Shown in pieces: positions 1 through 6,567 of a stretch of 8,731 nt of DNA. How positions within the stretch are numbered: position 1 is the first letter of the stretch; each line of letters opens with the position of its first letter. The stretch comes from DATDAH01 sp036525535. GTDB lineage: Bacteria > Actinomycetota > Acidimicrobiia > Acidimicrobiales > DATDAH01. The notes beneath the pieces are model-generated. The model ran no database searches. It saw only the letters and a list, made by a program, of their open reading frames with translations, and had not been told where the DNA came from. A program made the translations under genes and the position numbers. The DNA lies in contig DATDAH010000329.1 in NCBI GenBank assembly GCA_036525535.1, forward strand, positions 1 to 8,731, given 5' to 3'.

Positions 1-381
1 GCCGTAGAGGAGATCGCCGTCCAGAACCGGTGTCCACGGACCGAGCCCCTCCCGCCAGCCGGTGAACTCCGGCTGCTTGTCCAGGTGGCCGTAGAGGAGC
101 ACGGTGTCGTCGGGGTCACCGTCCCCGTGGGCGGGGACCACGACCAAAACGACCGGCGTGCGCCCGGGCAGCTCTCGGATCTCGACGGTGGCGCCAGGAA
201 GGTCTCGGCTCCGACACCACGCGGCGACCAGTTCGACGGCCTCCGCGAGATGGCCGTGGGCGACCCAGTCGGCGTCGTAGGCCGGTGACTTGGCCGGGAT
301 GCGGATGTAGTCGGTCAGCGCGGCGAGAGCGCTGTCCTCCCAGATCCCGTCGACGGTTTCGGTCGCCGCGGTGAGGTCCAC
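1..381 (-). CDS. M20-family metallopeptidase, N-terminal part (cut by the window edge)
   Basis: This is the first 127 codons of a probable zinc-dependent amino- or dipeptidase of the M20 (ArgE/DapE/CNDP) clan; the rest lies left of the window. The diagnostic stretch is VLLYGHLDKQPE near residues 94-105, in which H99 and D101 correspond to the first zinc-ligand motif (HxD). It is followed by TGWREGLGPW and VLDGDLLYG, the usual M20 continuation. The remaining metal ligands and the dimerisation (lid) domain are off the edge, so substrate cannot be judged. I chose the GTG at 381 because the TAG that ends the preceding gene is in the same frame 33 bp upstream, with no other ATG, GTG or TTG between them. 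There is no good Shine-Dalgarno sequence. It lies directly downstream of, and probably co-transcribed with, a cell-wall carboxypeptidase. A role in handling peptidoglycan-derived peptides is a guess from that context. No signal peptide is seen, so it is probably cytoplasmic. Confidence 0.85.
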   Translation of the reverse strand, partial: MDLTAATETVDGIWEDSALAALTDYIRIPAKSPAYDADWVAHGHLAEAVELVAAWCRSRDLPGATVEIRELPGRTPVVLVVVPAHGDGDPDDTVLLYGHLDKQPEFTGWREGLGPWTPVLDGDLLYG

Positions 382-414
382 CGGCCCAGTGTGGATCGGG
401 TCACCGGCCGACGG

Positions 415-1596
415 CTAGCCCCCGGTGGTGGACCAGTGCCAGGACTCCGACGGCAGGTTGTAGAGCCCGTAGCCCGCAGCGTGGCCGGACAGCCAGTTGT
501 AGACCGACGTGCCGTAGGAGCAGTTGTCGAAGTCGATGGCCAGGCCCTGCTCGTGCATCGACGTGCCGGGGATGGCCGTCGGCGGCGAGCACGACGACGA
601 TGGTGCCTGGTAGATGGCGTAGTCGCTGGAGCCACAGTGGGCCCGACGCAGGGCGATCTGCTGAGCCGAATCCCGGTAGCCACCGCCGGTCAGGGTCACC
701 CCGTCGTTGGCCGCGGCCACGATCATGTTGTGGACCTGGTCCACGATCGCCACGTTCACGATGATGCCGTTGCCGGCATCGGCGACCGAGACGGGACCGC
801 TCTGGTACGACGGGCCGACCGGGCCGAGGTTCAAGCCCTGGATGAAGGAGGCGAACTGGGCGGCCTCCTCGGCGATCTGGTCCGACAGCTCCTCGTCGCG
901 CTCGGCGAGGGCGGCGGCTTCGCCGGCGGCCTGGTTGATGCGCTCATCGACCTGACGGGCCAGCTCCCGCTGCTGGTTCTGGGCCGCTCGCAGCTCGAGG
1001 AGCTGGGTCCGGGTCTGGCCGCGGAGGGCGCGGGCTTCCTGGGCCGCGGCCTCGGCGGCCACGCGCTGGGCGGAGAGGTCGTCCTCCGCGGCGCGGAGCT
1101 GGTCGATCACGTCCTCCTGGCGGTTGGACTGGGTGCCCAACAGCGCGGCCCGCAGCGTGGTGTCGTTGATGTCGGAGGTCTCGTAGACGGCGGCGTCGTT
1201 GCTCTCGGGCGGGCGGATGTAGGCCTCGACGGCGATCTGGGCGACCTGGTCCTCGAGGTCGGCGATCTGGTCCTGGAGGCGCTGCTCCTCCGCGCGGGCG
1301 GCCCGGGCCTCGGCCAGGGCCGTGGCCGCGGCCCGTTGAGCGTCCTGGAACTGGGCCCGCTTGCTCTGCACGTTGTCGGCCAGGGCGCGGAGGGCGTCAC
1401 CGACCTCCTGGGCGTCGGCCTGGAGCCCGTCGAGCTGAGCGGCCACGTCCGCGGCCTGCTCGCGAACCCGGTCCCGCTCGGCTCGGGGGTCGTCGGACTC
1501 CTCGGCCTGGACCAGAACCGGGACGACGACCATCGTCGTCGCGGCGACAACGGCGAGGACGCCGCGGGTCAGAGATCGGACGGACAGTGAAGGCAA
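415..1596 (-). CDS. Secreted coiled-coil M15 (VanY-type) D-alanyl-D-alanine carboxypeptidase
   Basis: Predicted 393-residue exported cell-wall hydrolase. Residues 1-31 form a Sec signal peptide: a basic n-region with R7 and R11, a hydrophobic core VLAVVAATTMVVVPVLV at about 13-29, and likely cleavage after QA. Residues 40-125 and 160-255 are long Ala/Glu/Gln/Arg-rich coiled coils separated by a non-coil segment, the layout of PcsB/RipA/CwlO-type hydrolases. A short linker leads to the M15B catalytic domain (about 275-393). Its zinc ligands are H348 and D355 in SMHEQGLAID and H387 in ESWHW, with E384 as the general base. This family trims the terminal D-Ala from peptidoglycan stem peptides. 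C321, C336 and C359 may form a disulfide outside the cell. An in-frame ATG at 1752 exists, but it would place about 52 charged or polar residues before the signal peptide, so I prefer the TTG at 1596. The Shine-Dalgarno is weak (GAAAG about 10 nt upstream). The M20 peptidase follows 33 bp downstream. Confidence 0.85.
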   Translation of the reverse strand: MPSLSVRSLTRGVLAVVAATTMVVVPVLVQAEESDDPRAERDRVREQAADVAAQLDGLQADAQEVGDALRALADNVQSKRAQFQDAQRAAATALAEARAARAEEQRLQDQIADLEDQVAQIAVEAYIRPPESNDAAVYETSDINDTTLRAALLGTQSNRQEDVIDQLRAAEDDLSAQRVAAEAAAQEARALRGQTRTQLLELRAAQNQQRELARQVDERINQAAGEAAALAERDEELSDQIAEEAAQFASFIQGLNLGPVGPSYQSGPVSVADAGNGIIVNVAIVDQVHNMIVAAANDGVTLTGGGYRDSAQQIALRRAHCGSSDYAIYQAPSSSCSPPTAIPGTSMHEQGLAIDFDNCSYGTSVYNWLSGHAAGYGLYNLPSESWHWSTTGG

Positions 1597-1619
1597 CGGG
1601 TGGGTCTTTCGGCCAAGTT

Positions 1620-1636
1620 GTAACTGAACCGTAATA
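1620..1636 (-). promoter_or_regulatory. GTAAC-type direct repeat, MtrA-box-like
   Basis: On the plus strand two hexamers, GTAACT (1620-1625) and GTAATA (1631-1636), repeat with an 11-bp period, one helical turn, as expected for an OmpR-family response regulator binding in tandem. The actinobacterial regulator MtrA recognises GTAAC-like direct repeats of this sort and controls cell-wall hydrolases. This site sits just upstream of the TTG start of the M15 peptidase, which makes MtrA the natural candidate. The match is to a loose remembered consensus, and the regulator is not in the window. Only two half-sites are seen. Confidence 0.4.
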
Positions 1637-1645
1637 GGAAAGCCC

Positions 1646-1664
1646 TCGACACCCTCCGTGTCAA
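1646..1664. repeat. Small inverted repeat in the divergent intergenic region
   Basis: TCGACAC (1646-1652) and GTGTCAA (1658-1664) are inverted over a 5-bp spacer with 6 of 7 positions complementary. The minus-strand reading of the right arm contains TTGACA, which resembles a -35 element for the M15 peptidase. The nearest -10-like TATTAC (1636-1631) is 22 nt away, too far for a normal sigma-70-type promoter. It may be an operator or chance. Confidence 0.25.
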
Positions 1665-1811
1665 GCCGGGCGCGTGGCGCAACGGAGCGTGGTGGACGGT
1701 TGCTGGTGGGGCTGATGTGGTCAATGAGGCCACGTCGGGTCGCTCGAGCCATGACCGGTTCCCATCGGCCGGGCGGGCCGATTCTGTCGCGGTGGAGGCC
1801 CCCGACTACCG

Positions 1812-1857
1812 TTTCGGACCCTGTGGGCCGGGAGGGACCCGGCCCGCTCCGAAAGGA
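1812..1857 (+). promoter_or_regulatory. Leader hairpin overlapping the hppA ribosome-binding site
   Basis: Two nested perfect inverted repeats lie just before hppA. The outer arms are TTTCGGA (1812-1818) and TCCGAAA (1848-1854). The inner arms are GGGCCGGG (1825-1832) and CCCGGCCC (1838-1845) around the loop AGGGA. The outer right arm ends inside the Shine-Dalgarno AAAGGA (1852-1857), which stands 11 nt before the ATG at 1869. If transcribed, this 43-nt hairpin would partly hide the ribosome-binding site, allowing translational control. No riboswitch class is recognised. Confidence 0.5.
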
Positions 1858-1868
1858 CTTCGACGACG

Positions 1869-4250
1869 ATGTCTGCCCTTTTGGCCGCTGAAGGCGGCTA
1901 TCAATCCTTCGAGCTCGGCGGAGGTGAGTGGTTCTGGCTGATCTTCTCCGCCGTCACCGCACTCATCGCCCTCGCCGTCGGCTTCTACCTGGTGCGTGCG
2001 GTCAACGCCGCCGACACGGGTACCGACAAGATGCGGGAGATCGCGGCGGCGATCCAGGAAGGCGCGATGGCCTACCTGAAGCGCCAGTTCAAGACGATCG
2101 CGATCATCGTGATCCCGCTGGCGATCATCGTGTTCGTCACCTCGACCGAGGTGGTGAAGCCGACCGACGCCCTGGGCTACGTCAGCGGGCTCAGCCAGTT
2201 CGAGTCCGGCCTCTTCCGGACCCTGGCCTTCCTCGCCGGCTGCTTCCTGTCCGGCCTCACCGGCTTCATCGGGATGAGCCTGGCCGTCCGGGGCAACGTG
2301 CGCACCGCCGCCGCCGCCCGCTCCGGGTCCATGCCCGAAGCCCTCGAGGTGGCCTTCCGCACCGGCGGCGTGGCCGGCATGTTCACCGTCGGCCTGGGCC
2401 TGCTCGGCGCCACGGTGATCATCATGATCTTCCAGAACACCAGCTCGGCCATCCTGATCGGCTTCGGCTTCGGTGGCTCGCTCCTCGCCCTCTTCCTGCG
2501 CGTCGGCGGTGGCATCTTCACCAAGGCCGCCGACGTGGGCGCCGACCTGGTCGGCAAGGTCGAGGCGGGTATCCCCGAGGACGACCCCCGCAACCCGGCC
2601 ACCATCGCCGACAACGTCGGGGACAACGTGGGCGACTGCGCCGGCATGGCTTCGGACCTCTTCGAGAGCTACGAGGTCACCCTGGTGGCCTCGATCATCC
2701 TCGGCGTCGCCGCCTTCGAGTCGATCGGCGAGCTCAACCCCGTCGTCGGCATGATCTTCCCGGTGGCCGCTCGCGCCATCGGCGTGCTGGCTTCCATCGC
2801 CGGCGTCTTCTCCGTCCGGGCCACCGAGAAGGACAAGTCGGCGATGGCCCCCATCAACCGGGGCTTCCTGACCGCCACGATCCTGACGATCATCGGCACC
2901 GGCATCGTCGCCCTCGTCTACGTCGGCAACGATCCCGGTGACCCCAGCGCGGCCGGCTACGTGAGCAACCCGGGCTGGCGCATGCTCGGTGCGGTCGTGA
3001 TCGGGCTCATACTCGCCCAGGTCGTCAGCCGCCTCACCGAGTACTTCACGTCGACCGAGCACACGCCGGTCCGGGACATCGCCGAGGCGGCCCGCACGGG
3101 CCCCGCCACCACCGTGCTCTCCGGCATCAGCTCCGGCCTCGAGTCCTCGGTGTGGGCCATCGTGGCCATCGCCGTCGCCCTCGGGGCCGTCATCGGCCTC
3201 GGTGGCGGGAACATCCAGTTCGTCTTCTACCTGGTCGCTCTGGCCGGGATGGGCATGCTGGCCACCACCGGCGTGGTCGTGTCCGAGGACACGTTCGGTC
3301 CGGTGGCCGACAACGCCGCCGGCATCGCCGAGATGTCCGGCGAGTTCTCGGGTGAGGCCGAGCGGATCATGGTCAGCCTCGACGCCGTGGGGAACACCAC
3401 CAAGGCGGTCACCAAGGGCTTCGCCATCGGCTCGGCCGTCATCGCCGCCGTGGCCCTGTTCGCCAGCTACATCGAGACGGTGGCCGACGAGCTGCCCGAC
3501 CTCGTGGGGCCGGGCCAGAACCTCTTCGAGGCCATCCCGATCAACGTGGCCGACCCGAAGACGTTCATCGGCCTCCTCATCGGTGGCTCCATCGCCTTCA
3601 TGTTCAGCTCGCTGGCCATCCGCGCCGTCGGCCGCACCGCCGCCGTCGTGGTCCAGGAGGTCCGCCGGCAGTTCGCCGACGGCAAGATCATGAGCGGCGA
3701 GAAGCGCCCCGACTACGGCCCGGTCATCGACATCTGCACGACCGCTTCACTGCGGGAGCTGGCCACCCCGGCCCTGCTCGCCGTGCTGACGCCGGTGATC
3801 ATCGGCTTCGGTGTGAACTTCTACGCCTTGGGCGCCTTCCTGGCCGCGGTCATCCTGACCGGCCAGCTCATGGCGAACTACCAGAACAACGCGGGTGGGG
3901 CCTGGGACAACGCCAAGAAGTACATCGAAGACGGCGCCGAGGGCGGCAAGGGCTCGGAGGCCCACAAGGCCGCCGTCATCGGTGACACCGTCGGTGACCC
4001 GTTCAAGGACACCGCCGGTCCGGCGCTGAACCCGCTGATCAAGGTGATGAACCTGGTCTCGCTGCTCCTGCTGCCGGCCATCATCAACACCCAGGACGAC
4101 GACGCCGTCCGCTTCACCGTGGCCGGCGTCTCGCTCGTCGTCCTGCTCGGGGCCATCGCCTTCTCCAAGCGGGGCGGCGCCGGGATGACCGACGACCTGG
4201 ATCTCGCTCCCGCCGAGCCCGAGCCCGAGCCGGAGCCCGTCAACGCCTAG
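1869..4250 (+). CDS. hppA: Membrane-bound proton-translocating pyrophosphatase, K+-independent type
   Basis: Predicted 793-residue integral membrane pump that hydrolyses cytoplasmic pyrophosphate and drives H+ across the membrane. It has many hydrophobic segments (about sixteen expected for the family). The active-site loops are clear: DVGADLVGKVE at 222-232, then DDPRNPATIADNVGDNVGD at 238-256, followed by CAGMASDLFESY. Later come EDTFGPVADNAAG (473-485) and, at the C-terminal end, GDTVGDPFKDTAGPALNPL (705-723). In GNTTKAVTKG the Lys at 512 and Thr at 515 are the positions that separate K+-independent enzymes (Lys, Thr) from K+-dependent ones (Ala, Gly/Ala), so this one should not need potassium. 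The C-terminus has an acidic/proline tail with four Glu-Pro repeats (783-790) beyond the last membrane segment. The ATG has Shine-Dalgarno AAAGGA 11 nt upstream and a leader hairpin. It appears monocistronic, ending at a strong hairpin, and lies divergent from the M15 peptidase. Confidence 0.97.
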   Translation: MSALLAAEGGYQSFELGGGEWFWLIFSAVTALIALAVGFYLVRAVNAADTGTDKMREIAAAIQEGAMAYLKRQFKTIAIIVIPLAIIVFVTSTEVVKPTDALGYVSGLSQFESGLFRTLAFLAGCFLSGLTGFIGMSLAVRGNVRTAAAARSGSMPEALEVAFRTGGVAGMFTVGLGLLGATVIIMIFQNTSSAILIGFGFGGSLLALFLRVGGGIFTKAADVGADLVGKVEAGIPEDDPRNPATIADNVGDNVGDCAGMASDLFESYEVTLVASIILGVAAFESIGELNPVVGMIFPVAARAIGVLASIAGVFSVRATEKDKSAMAPINRGFLTATILTIIGTGIVALVYVGNDPGDPSAAGYVSNPGWRMLGAVVIGLILAQVVSRLTEYFTSTEHTPVRDIAEAARTGPATTVLSGISSGLESSVWAIVAIAVALGAVIGLGGGNIQFVFYLVALAGMGMLATTGVVVSEDTFGPVADNAAGIAEMSGEFSGEAERIMVSLDAVGNTTKAVTKGFAIGSAVIAAVALFASYIETVADELPDLVGPGQNLFEAIPINVADPKTFIGLLIGGSIAFMFSSLAIRAVGRTAAVVVQEVRRQFADGKIMSGEKRPDYGPVIDICTTASLRELATPALLAVLTPVIIGFGVNFYALGAFLAAVILTGQLMANYQNNAGGAWDNAKKYIEDGAEGGKGSEAHKAAVIGDTVGDPFKDTAGPALNPLIKVMNLVSLLLLPAIINTQDDDAVRFTVAGVSLVVLLGAIAFSKRGGAGMTDDLDLAPAEPEPEPEPVNA
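4215..4238 (+). repeat. Hexanucleotide (GAGCCC) tandem repeat encoding the Glu-Pro tail of HppA
   Basis: Four tandem GAG-CCN units encode residues 783-790 (EPEPEPEP) at the extreme C-terminus of the pyrophosphatase, followed only by VNA and the stop. Three units are identical and the third differs at one base. Such tails vary in length easily and probably face the cytoplasm or its interface. No function is implied. Confidence 0.75.
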
Positions 4251-4271
4251 CCGAACCTGACCGGCGCTGCT

Positions 4272-4311
4272 GGCGCCTGATTTCGGGCCTCTGGCCCCGA
4301 AATCAGGCGCC
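4272..4311. terminator. Bidirectional hairpin terminator between convergent hppA and the PHP gene
   Basis: The arms 4272-4287 and 4296-4311 form a perfect 16-bp stem (GGCGCCTGATTTCGGG and its complement) around an 8-nt loop. It stands 22 bp after the hppA stop. Neither side has a run of T residues, which is common in GC-rich actinobacteria. The TGA stop of the minus-strand PHP gene (4305-4303) is inside the right arm, so the hairpin covers the last codons of that gene and would serve both directions. Confidence 0.8.
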
Positions 4312-5769
4312 CGTTCGCGTGAAGACGGGGTTGGCGACGGTGGTGGGGGTGTGGGCGTCGATCGTCTGGACCTCCCACGCGGTGCCCAGGGGACCGCTGG
4401 CCGGGTCCGGGGCGATCTCGGTGCGCCAGGTCGCCTCCTCCCGGGCCAGCTCCTCGGTGTGGACCACGACACCGTCCCTCAGCAGGGCCAGCTCCTGACC
4501 CTGCCCGTTGACCACGGTGACCTCGAGCTCGGTCGGGCCGATGACCGTGTCGCCCATCATCGCCTCACCCGCGCGGACCTCGAGGGCAGGACTGGCCCGG
4601 GCCCCGTGGGTGCGCACGTAGGCGTGCCCGGCCCGTAGCGCCTCGATCACCCCGGCCCGGGAGAGCTCCGGGCACCACAGCGCCGTGGCCGACGAGCCGA
4701 ACTCGTCGCCCAGCTTGTCGTCGGAGCCGCAGACCGCGGTCAGGCGGTGGCCCGCGGCGAGCAGGGCCCGCCAGCGCTCGAGGGCCGTGGGCACGAACGG
4801 GTTCGGGTAGTCCGGCGGCTCGCCGAGCAGGATCGGTCCGGTCAGGACCTCGATGCTGGTGACCAGGTCCCAGTCGATGGCGTCGTCCAGGGTGAACTCG
4901 CATCCCCGGCAGTGGCTGCCGAAGAGGGCCTCGGGATACGTCGTGGGATGGGCCACCTGAAAGAGGGCGCCGGCGTCGACGGCGGCCCGCTGGATGGTCC
5001 CCAGGTCGACGTCCTCGAACCCGTGGCGATACTCGACCAGGCCCGGGGTCTCGCCCAGGACGACGGCGTGGCCGAAGTAGGTGATGACCTCCCGGCCGGG
5101 CCACACCAGCAGATCCGGGTTGGCCCGCTGCACGGCGCCCAGCTCGTCCCAGTGCCACGGCGTGACGTAGTCCACGACGGGGAGCAGGTCCAGACCCGCG
5201 GCCCGGGAGCGGGCGACGAACTCGTCCCACTCCGGCGCCCGGGGGTGCGAGTGCCGTCCGTGCTGGTGCAGGTCGGCGTGGTACCAGCCGGGCTCGGCCC
5301 GGGCCACGTGGCCGGCGTCGACGGGATCGGGGGCCGGACCAGTGCCACCAGTGGCCGTCGACCAGGCGGCCACGGTGACGGTGTAGGTCGAGCCGTCGGC
5401 ACCGACCTCACCCGCCCCCAGCTCGATCCACCAGACGCCGGGCTCGAGCGGCCCGGCCCGGTAACACCGGGCGGCCGCCCCCGGTTCCATCCAGATCGGC
5501 CCCTCACCCTGATGCTGTCGCCCGGCCCGACTCCCCGACCAGCCGCGGAAGCCATCAGCGGCCCGGTAGCCGGCGGTGTCCCACAGCCCGAGGTCGAGCA
5601 CTGTTTCGTGCTCCGGCGCCCACCGGTAGCCGACCTCGAGGCGCTGCGTCCCCGCCGGGACCACGACCGGTAGCACCCGGTAGGTCTTGTGCTCCTCCGG
5701 AGCGAACCGCCCGGCCAGCACCGTGGCGGGCCCGTCCAGTGTGAGCGGCGTCGGTGACGAGGGAGGCAC
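4303..5769 (-). CDS. CehA/McbA-like PHP-domain metallohydrolase
   Basis: Predicted 488-residue protein. Residues 10-140 look like an all-beta accessory domain (LVLAGRF-type start, many Trp/Tyr/Gly, GVWWIELGAG). The PHP (polymerase and histidinol phosphatase) metal-binding domain starts at about 160. Motif I is HADLHQH (164-170). D200 and H206 lie in VVDYVTPWHW. E227 and H234 lie in GREVITYFGH, and H274 in VAHP. The last motif is GSDDK at 348-352. The end, with VVNGQGQELALLRDG and a closing beta segment, is typical of the CehA/McbA group, whose characterised members hydrolyse carbaryl-type carbamate or related ester bonds; the substrate here is unknown. Oddly, Tyr201 and Lys352 occupy positions that are usually His. 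No signal peptide is seen. I prefer the GTG at 5769, 6 nt after a TACGCT -10-like element; the alternative ATG at 5793 would overlap the start codon of the divergent SDR gene by two bases. Confidence 0.8.
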   Translation of the reverse strand: MPPSSPTPLTLDGPATVLAGRFAPEEHKTYRVLPVVVPAGTQRLEVGYRWAPEHETVLDLGLWDTAGYRAADGFRGWSGSRAGRQHQGEGPIWMEPGAAARCYRAGPLEPGVWWIELGAGEVGADGSTYTVTVAAWSTATGGTGPAPDPVDAGHVARAEPGWYHADLHQHGRHSHPRAPEWDEFVARSRAAGLDLLPVVDYVTPWHWDELGAVQRANPDLLVWPGREVITYFGHAVVLGETPGLVEYRHGFEDVDLGTIQRAAVDAGALFQVAHPTTYPEALFGSHCRGCEFTLDDAIDWDLVTSIEVLTGPILLGEPPDYPNPFVPTALERWRALLAAGHRLTAVCGSDDKLGDEFGSSATALWCPELSRAGVIEALRAGHAYVRTHGARASPALEVRAGEAMMGDTVIGPTELEVTVVNGQGQELALLRDGVVVHTEELAREEATWRTEIAPDPASGPLGTAWEVQTIDAHTPTTVANPVFTRTGA

Positions 5770-5775
5770 GGACGC

Positions 5776-5785
5776 AGCGTAGGTT
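5776..5785. promoter_or_regulatory. Overlapping divergent -10-like elements for leaderless starts
   Basis: On the plus strand TAGGTT (5780-5785) lies exactly 6 nt before the SDR ATG at 5792. On the minus strand TACGCT (5781-5776) lies exactly 6 nt before the PHP GTG at 5769. Both fit TANNNT and share the TA at 5780-5781. The spacing is what leaderless mRNAs need, with transcription starting at the start codon, and neither gene has a clear Shine-Dalgarno. No good -35 is visible in either direction. TANNNT is a weak pattern, so the symmetry and spacing carry the argument. Confidence 0.45.
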
Positions 5786-5791
5786 CGGGCC

Positions 5792-6559
5792 ATGGCCGTG
5801 GACCCCCAGACGTTGTTCGATCTCTCGGGCCGGGTGGCGATCGTCACCGGAGGGACCCGGGGGATCGGGCGGGCCGTGGCCGAGGGCCTCGCCGCCTCCG
5901 GGGCGAAGGTGGTCGTGGCCAGCCGGAAGGCGGACGCCTGCGCCGAGACCCAGGCCGCCTTGGAGGCCACCGGGGCCGAGGCCCTCGGCGTTCCCACGCA
6001 CCTGGGCGAGCTGGATGACCTGTCCGCCCTGGTCGGCGCCACGGTCGACCGCTTCGGTGGGGTCGACATCGTGGTCAACAACGCGGCCAACGCCGTGGCC
6101 CAACCGCTGGGGATGCTCACGCCCGAGGCTTGGGACAAGTCCTTGGCGGTGAACCTGCGAGGACCGACCTTCCTGGTCCAAGAGGCGCTCCCGCACCTGA
6201 AGGACAGCGCCCACGGCGCCGTGGTCAACGTCATCAGCGTCGGGGCTTTCCTCTTCGGGGCCTACACGTCCATGTACGCCGCGGGGAAGGGCGGCCTCCT
6301 GTCGATGACCCGTTACATGGCCACCGAGTTCGCGGCGTTGGGCATCCGGGTCAACGCCCTGGCCCCGGGCAGCGTCGACACCGACATGGTCCGCAACAAC
6401 AGCCCCGAGACCCAGGAGCGCATGGCCACAGCCTCCAAGATGGGCCGTATCGCGACCGCCGACGAGATGGTCGGCCCGGTCCTCTTCCTGGTCAGCGACG
6501 CCAGCAGCTACATGACCGGCCAGGTCCTGGTGGTCGACGGGGGCCTTGCCCCCTACTGA
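5792..6559 (+). CDS. Classical short-chain dehydrogenase/reductase (SDR), FabG-like
   Basis: Predicted 255-residue cytoplasmic NAD(P)(H)-dependent oxidoreductase of normal SDR length. The Rossmann cofactor motif TGGTRGIG is at 19-26, NNAA at 96-99, and the catalytic tetrad is N121, S149, Y162 and K166 (YAAGK). The C-terminal VVDGG (247-251) is the usual family signature. Arg45 just after the second beta strand (ASRKAD) suggests preference for NADP(H), an inference. The substrate cannot be told from sequence; FabG-like reductases, sugar dehydrogenases and secondary-alcohol dehydrogenases share all these features. The ATG at 5792 aligns with the usual SDR N-terminus (FDLSGRVAIVTGG) and is preceded by a TANNNT element rather than a Shine-Dalgarno. 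It is divergent from the PHP metallohydrolase with 22 bp between starts. The membrane-protein gene downstream is 115 bp away and has its own candidate regulatory sites, so it need not be in the same operon. Confidence 0.93.
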   Translation: MAVDPQTLFDLSGRVAIVTGGTRGIGRAVAEGLAASGAKVVVASRKADACAETQAALEATGAEALGVPTHLGELDDLSALVGATVDRFGGVDIVVNNAANAVAQPLGMLTPEAWDKSLAVNLRGPTFLVQEALPHLKDSAHGAVVNVISVGAFLFGAYTSMYAAGKGGLLSMTRYMATEFAALGIRVNALAPGSVDTDMVRNNSPETQERMATASKMGRIATADEMVGPVLFLVSDASSYMTGQVLVVDGGLAPY

Positions 6560-6567
6560 GAGGTGAC

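Noticed and set aside
391..1590. Long open frame on the plus strand opposite the M15 peptidase (399 codons)
   Set aside because: Its translation is low-complexity Gly/Val/Leu/Arg-rich and antisense to a gene with clear motifs; such open frames are expected in GC-rich coding DNA.
1597..1752. N-terminal extension of the M15 peptidase to the ATG at 1752
   Set aside because: The extra 52 residues look like translated intergenic DNA, would bury the signal peptide and would run through the direct repeat and inverted repeat; the TTG at 1596 gives a standard signal peptide.
1806..3062. Long minus-strand open frame opposite hppA (418 codons)
   Set aside because: It is a low-complexity Asp/Gly/His/Glu-rich mirror of the hppA coding sequence with no recognisable domain; hppA motifs on the other strand are unmistakable.
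5770..6234. Extension of the PHP gene upstream across the SDR gene to an ATG at 6234
   Set aside because: The added residues are antisense to the SDR coding sequence and rich in Ala/Ser/Thr/Pro/Arg without domain character; the SDR motifs show which strand codes.
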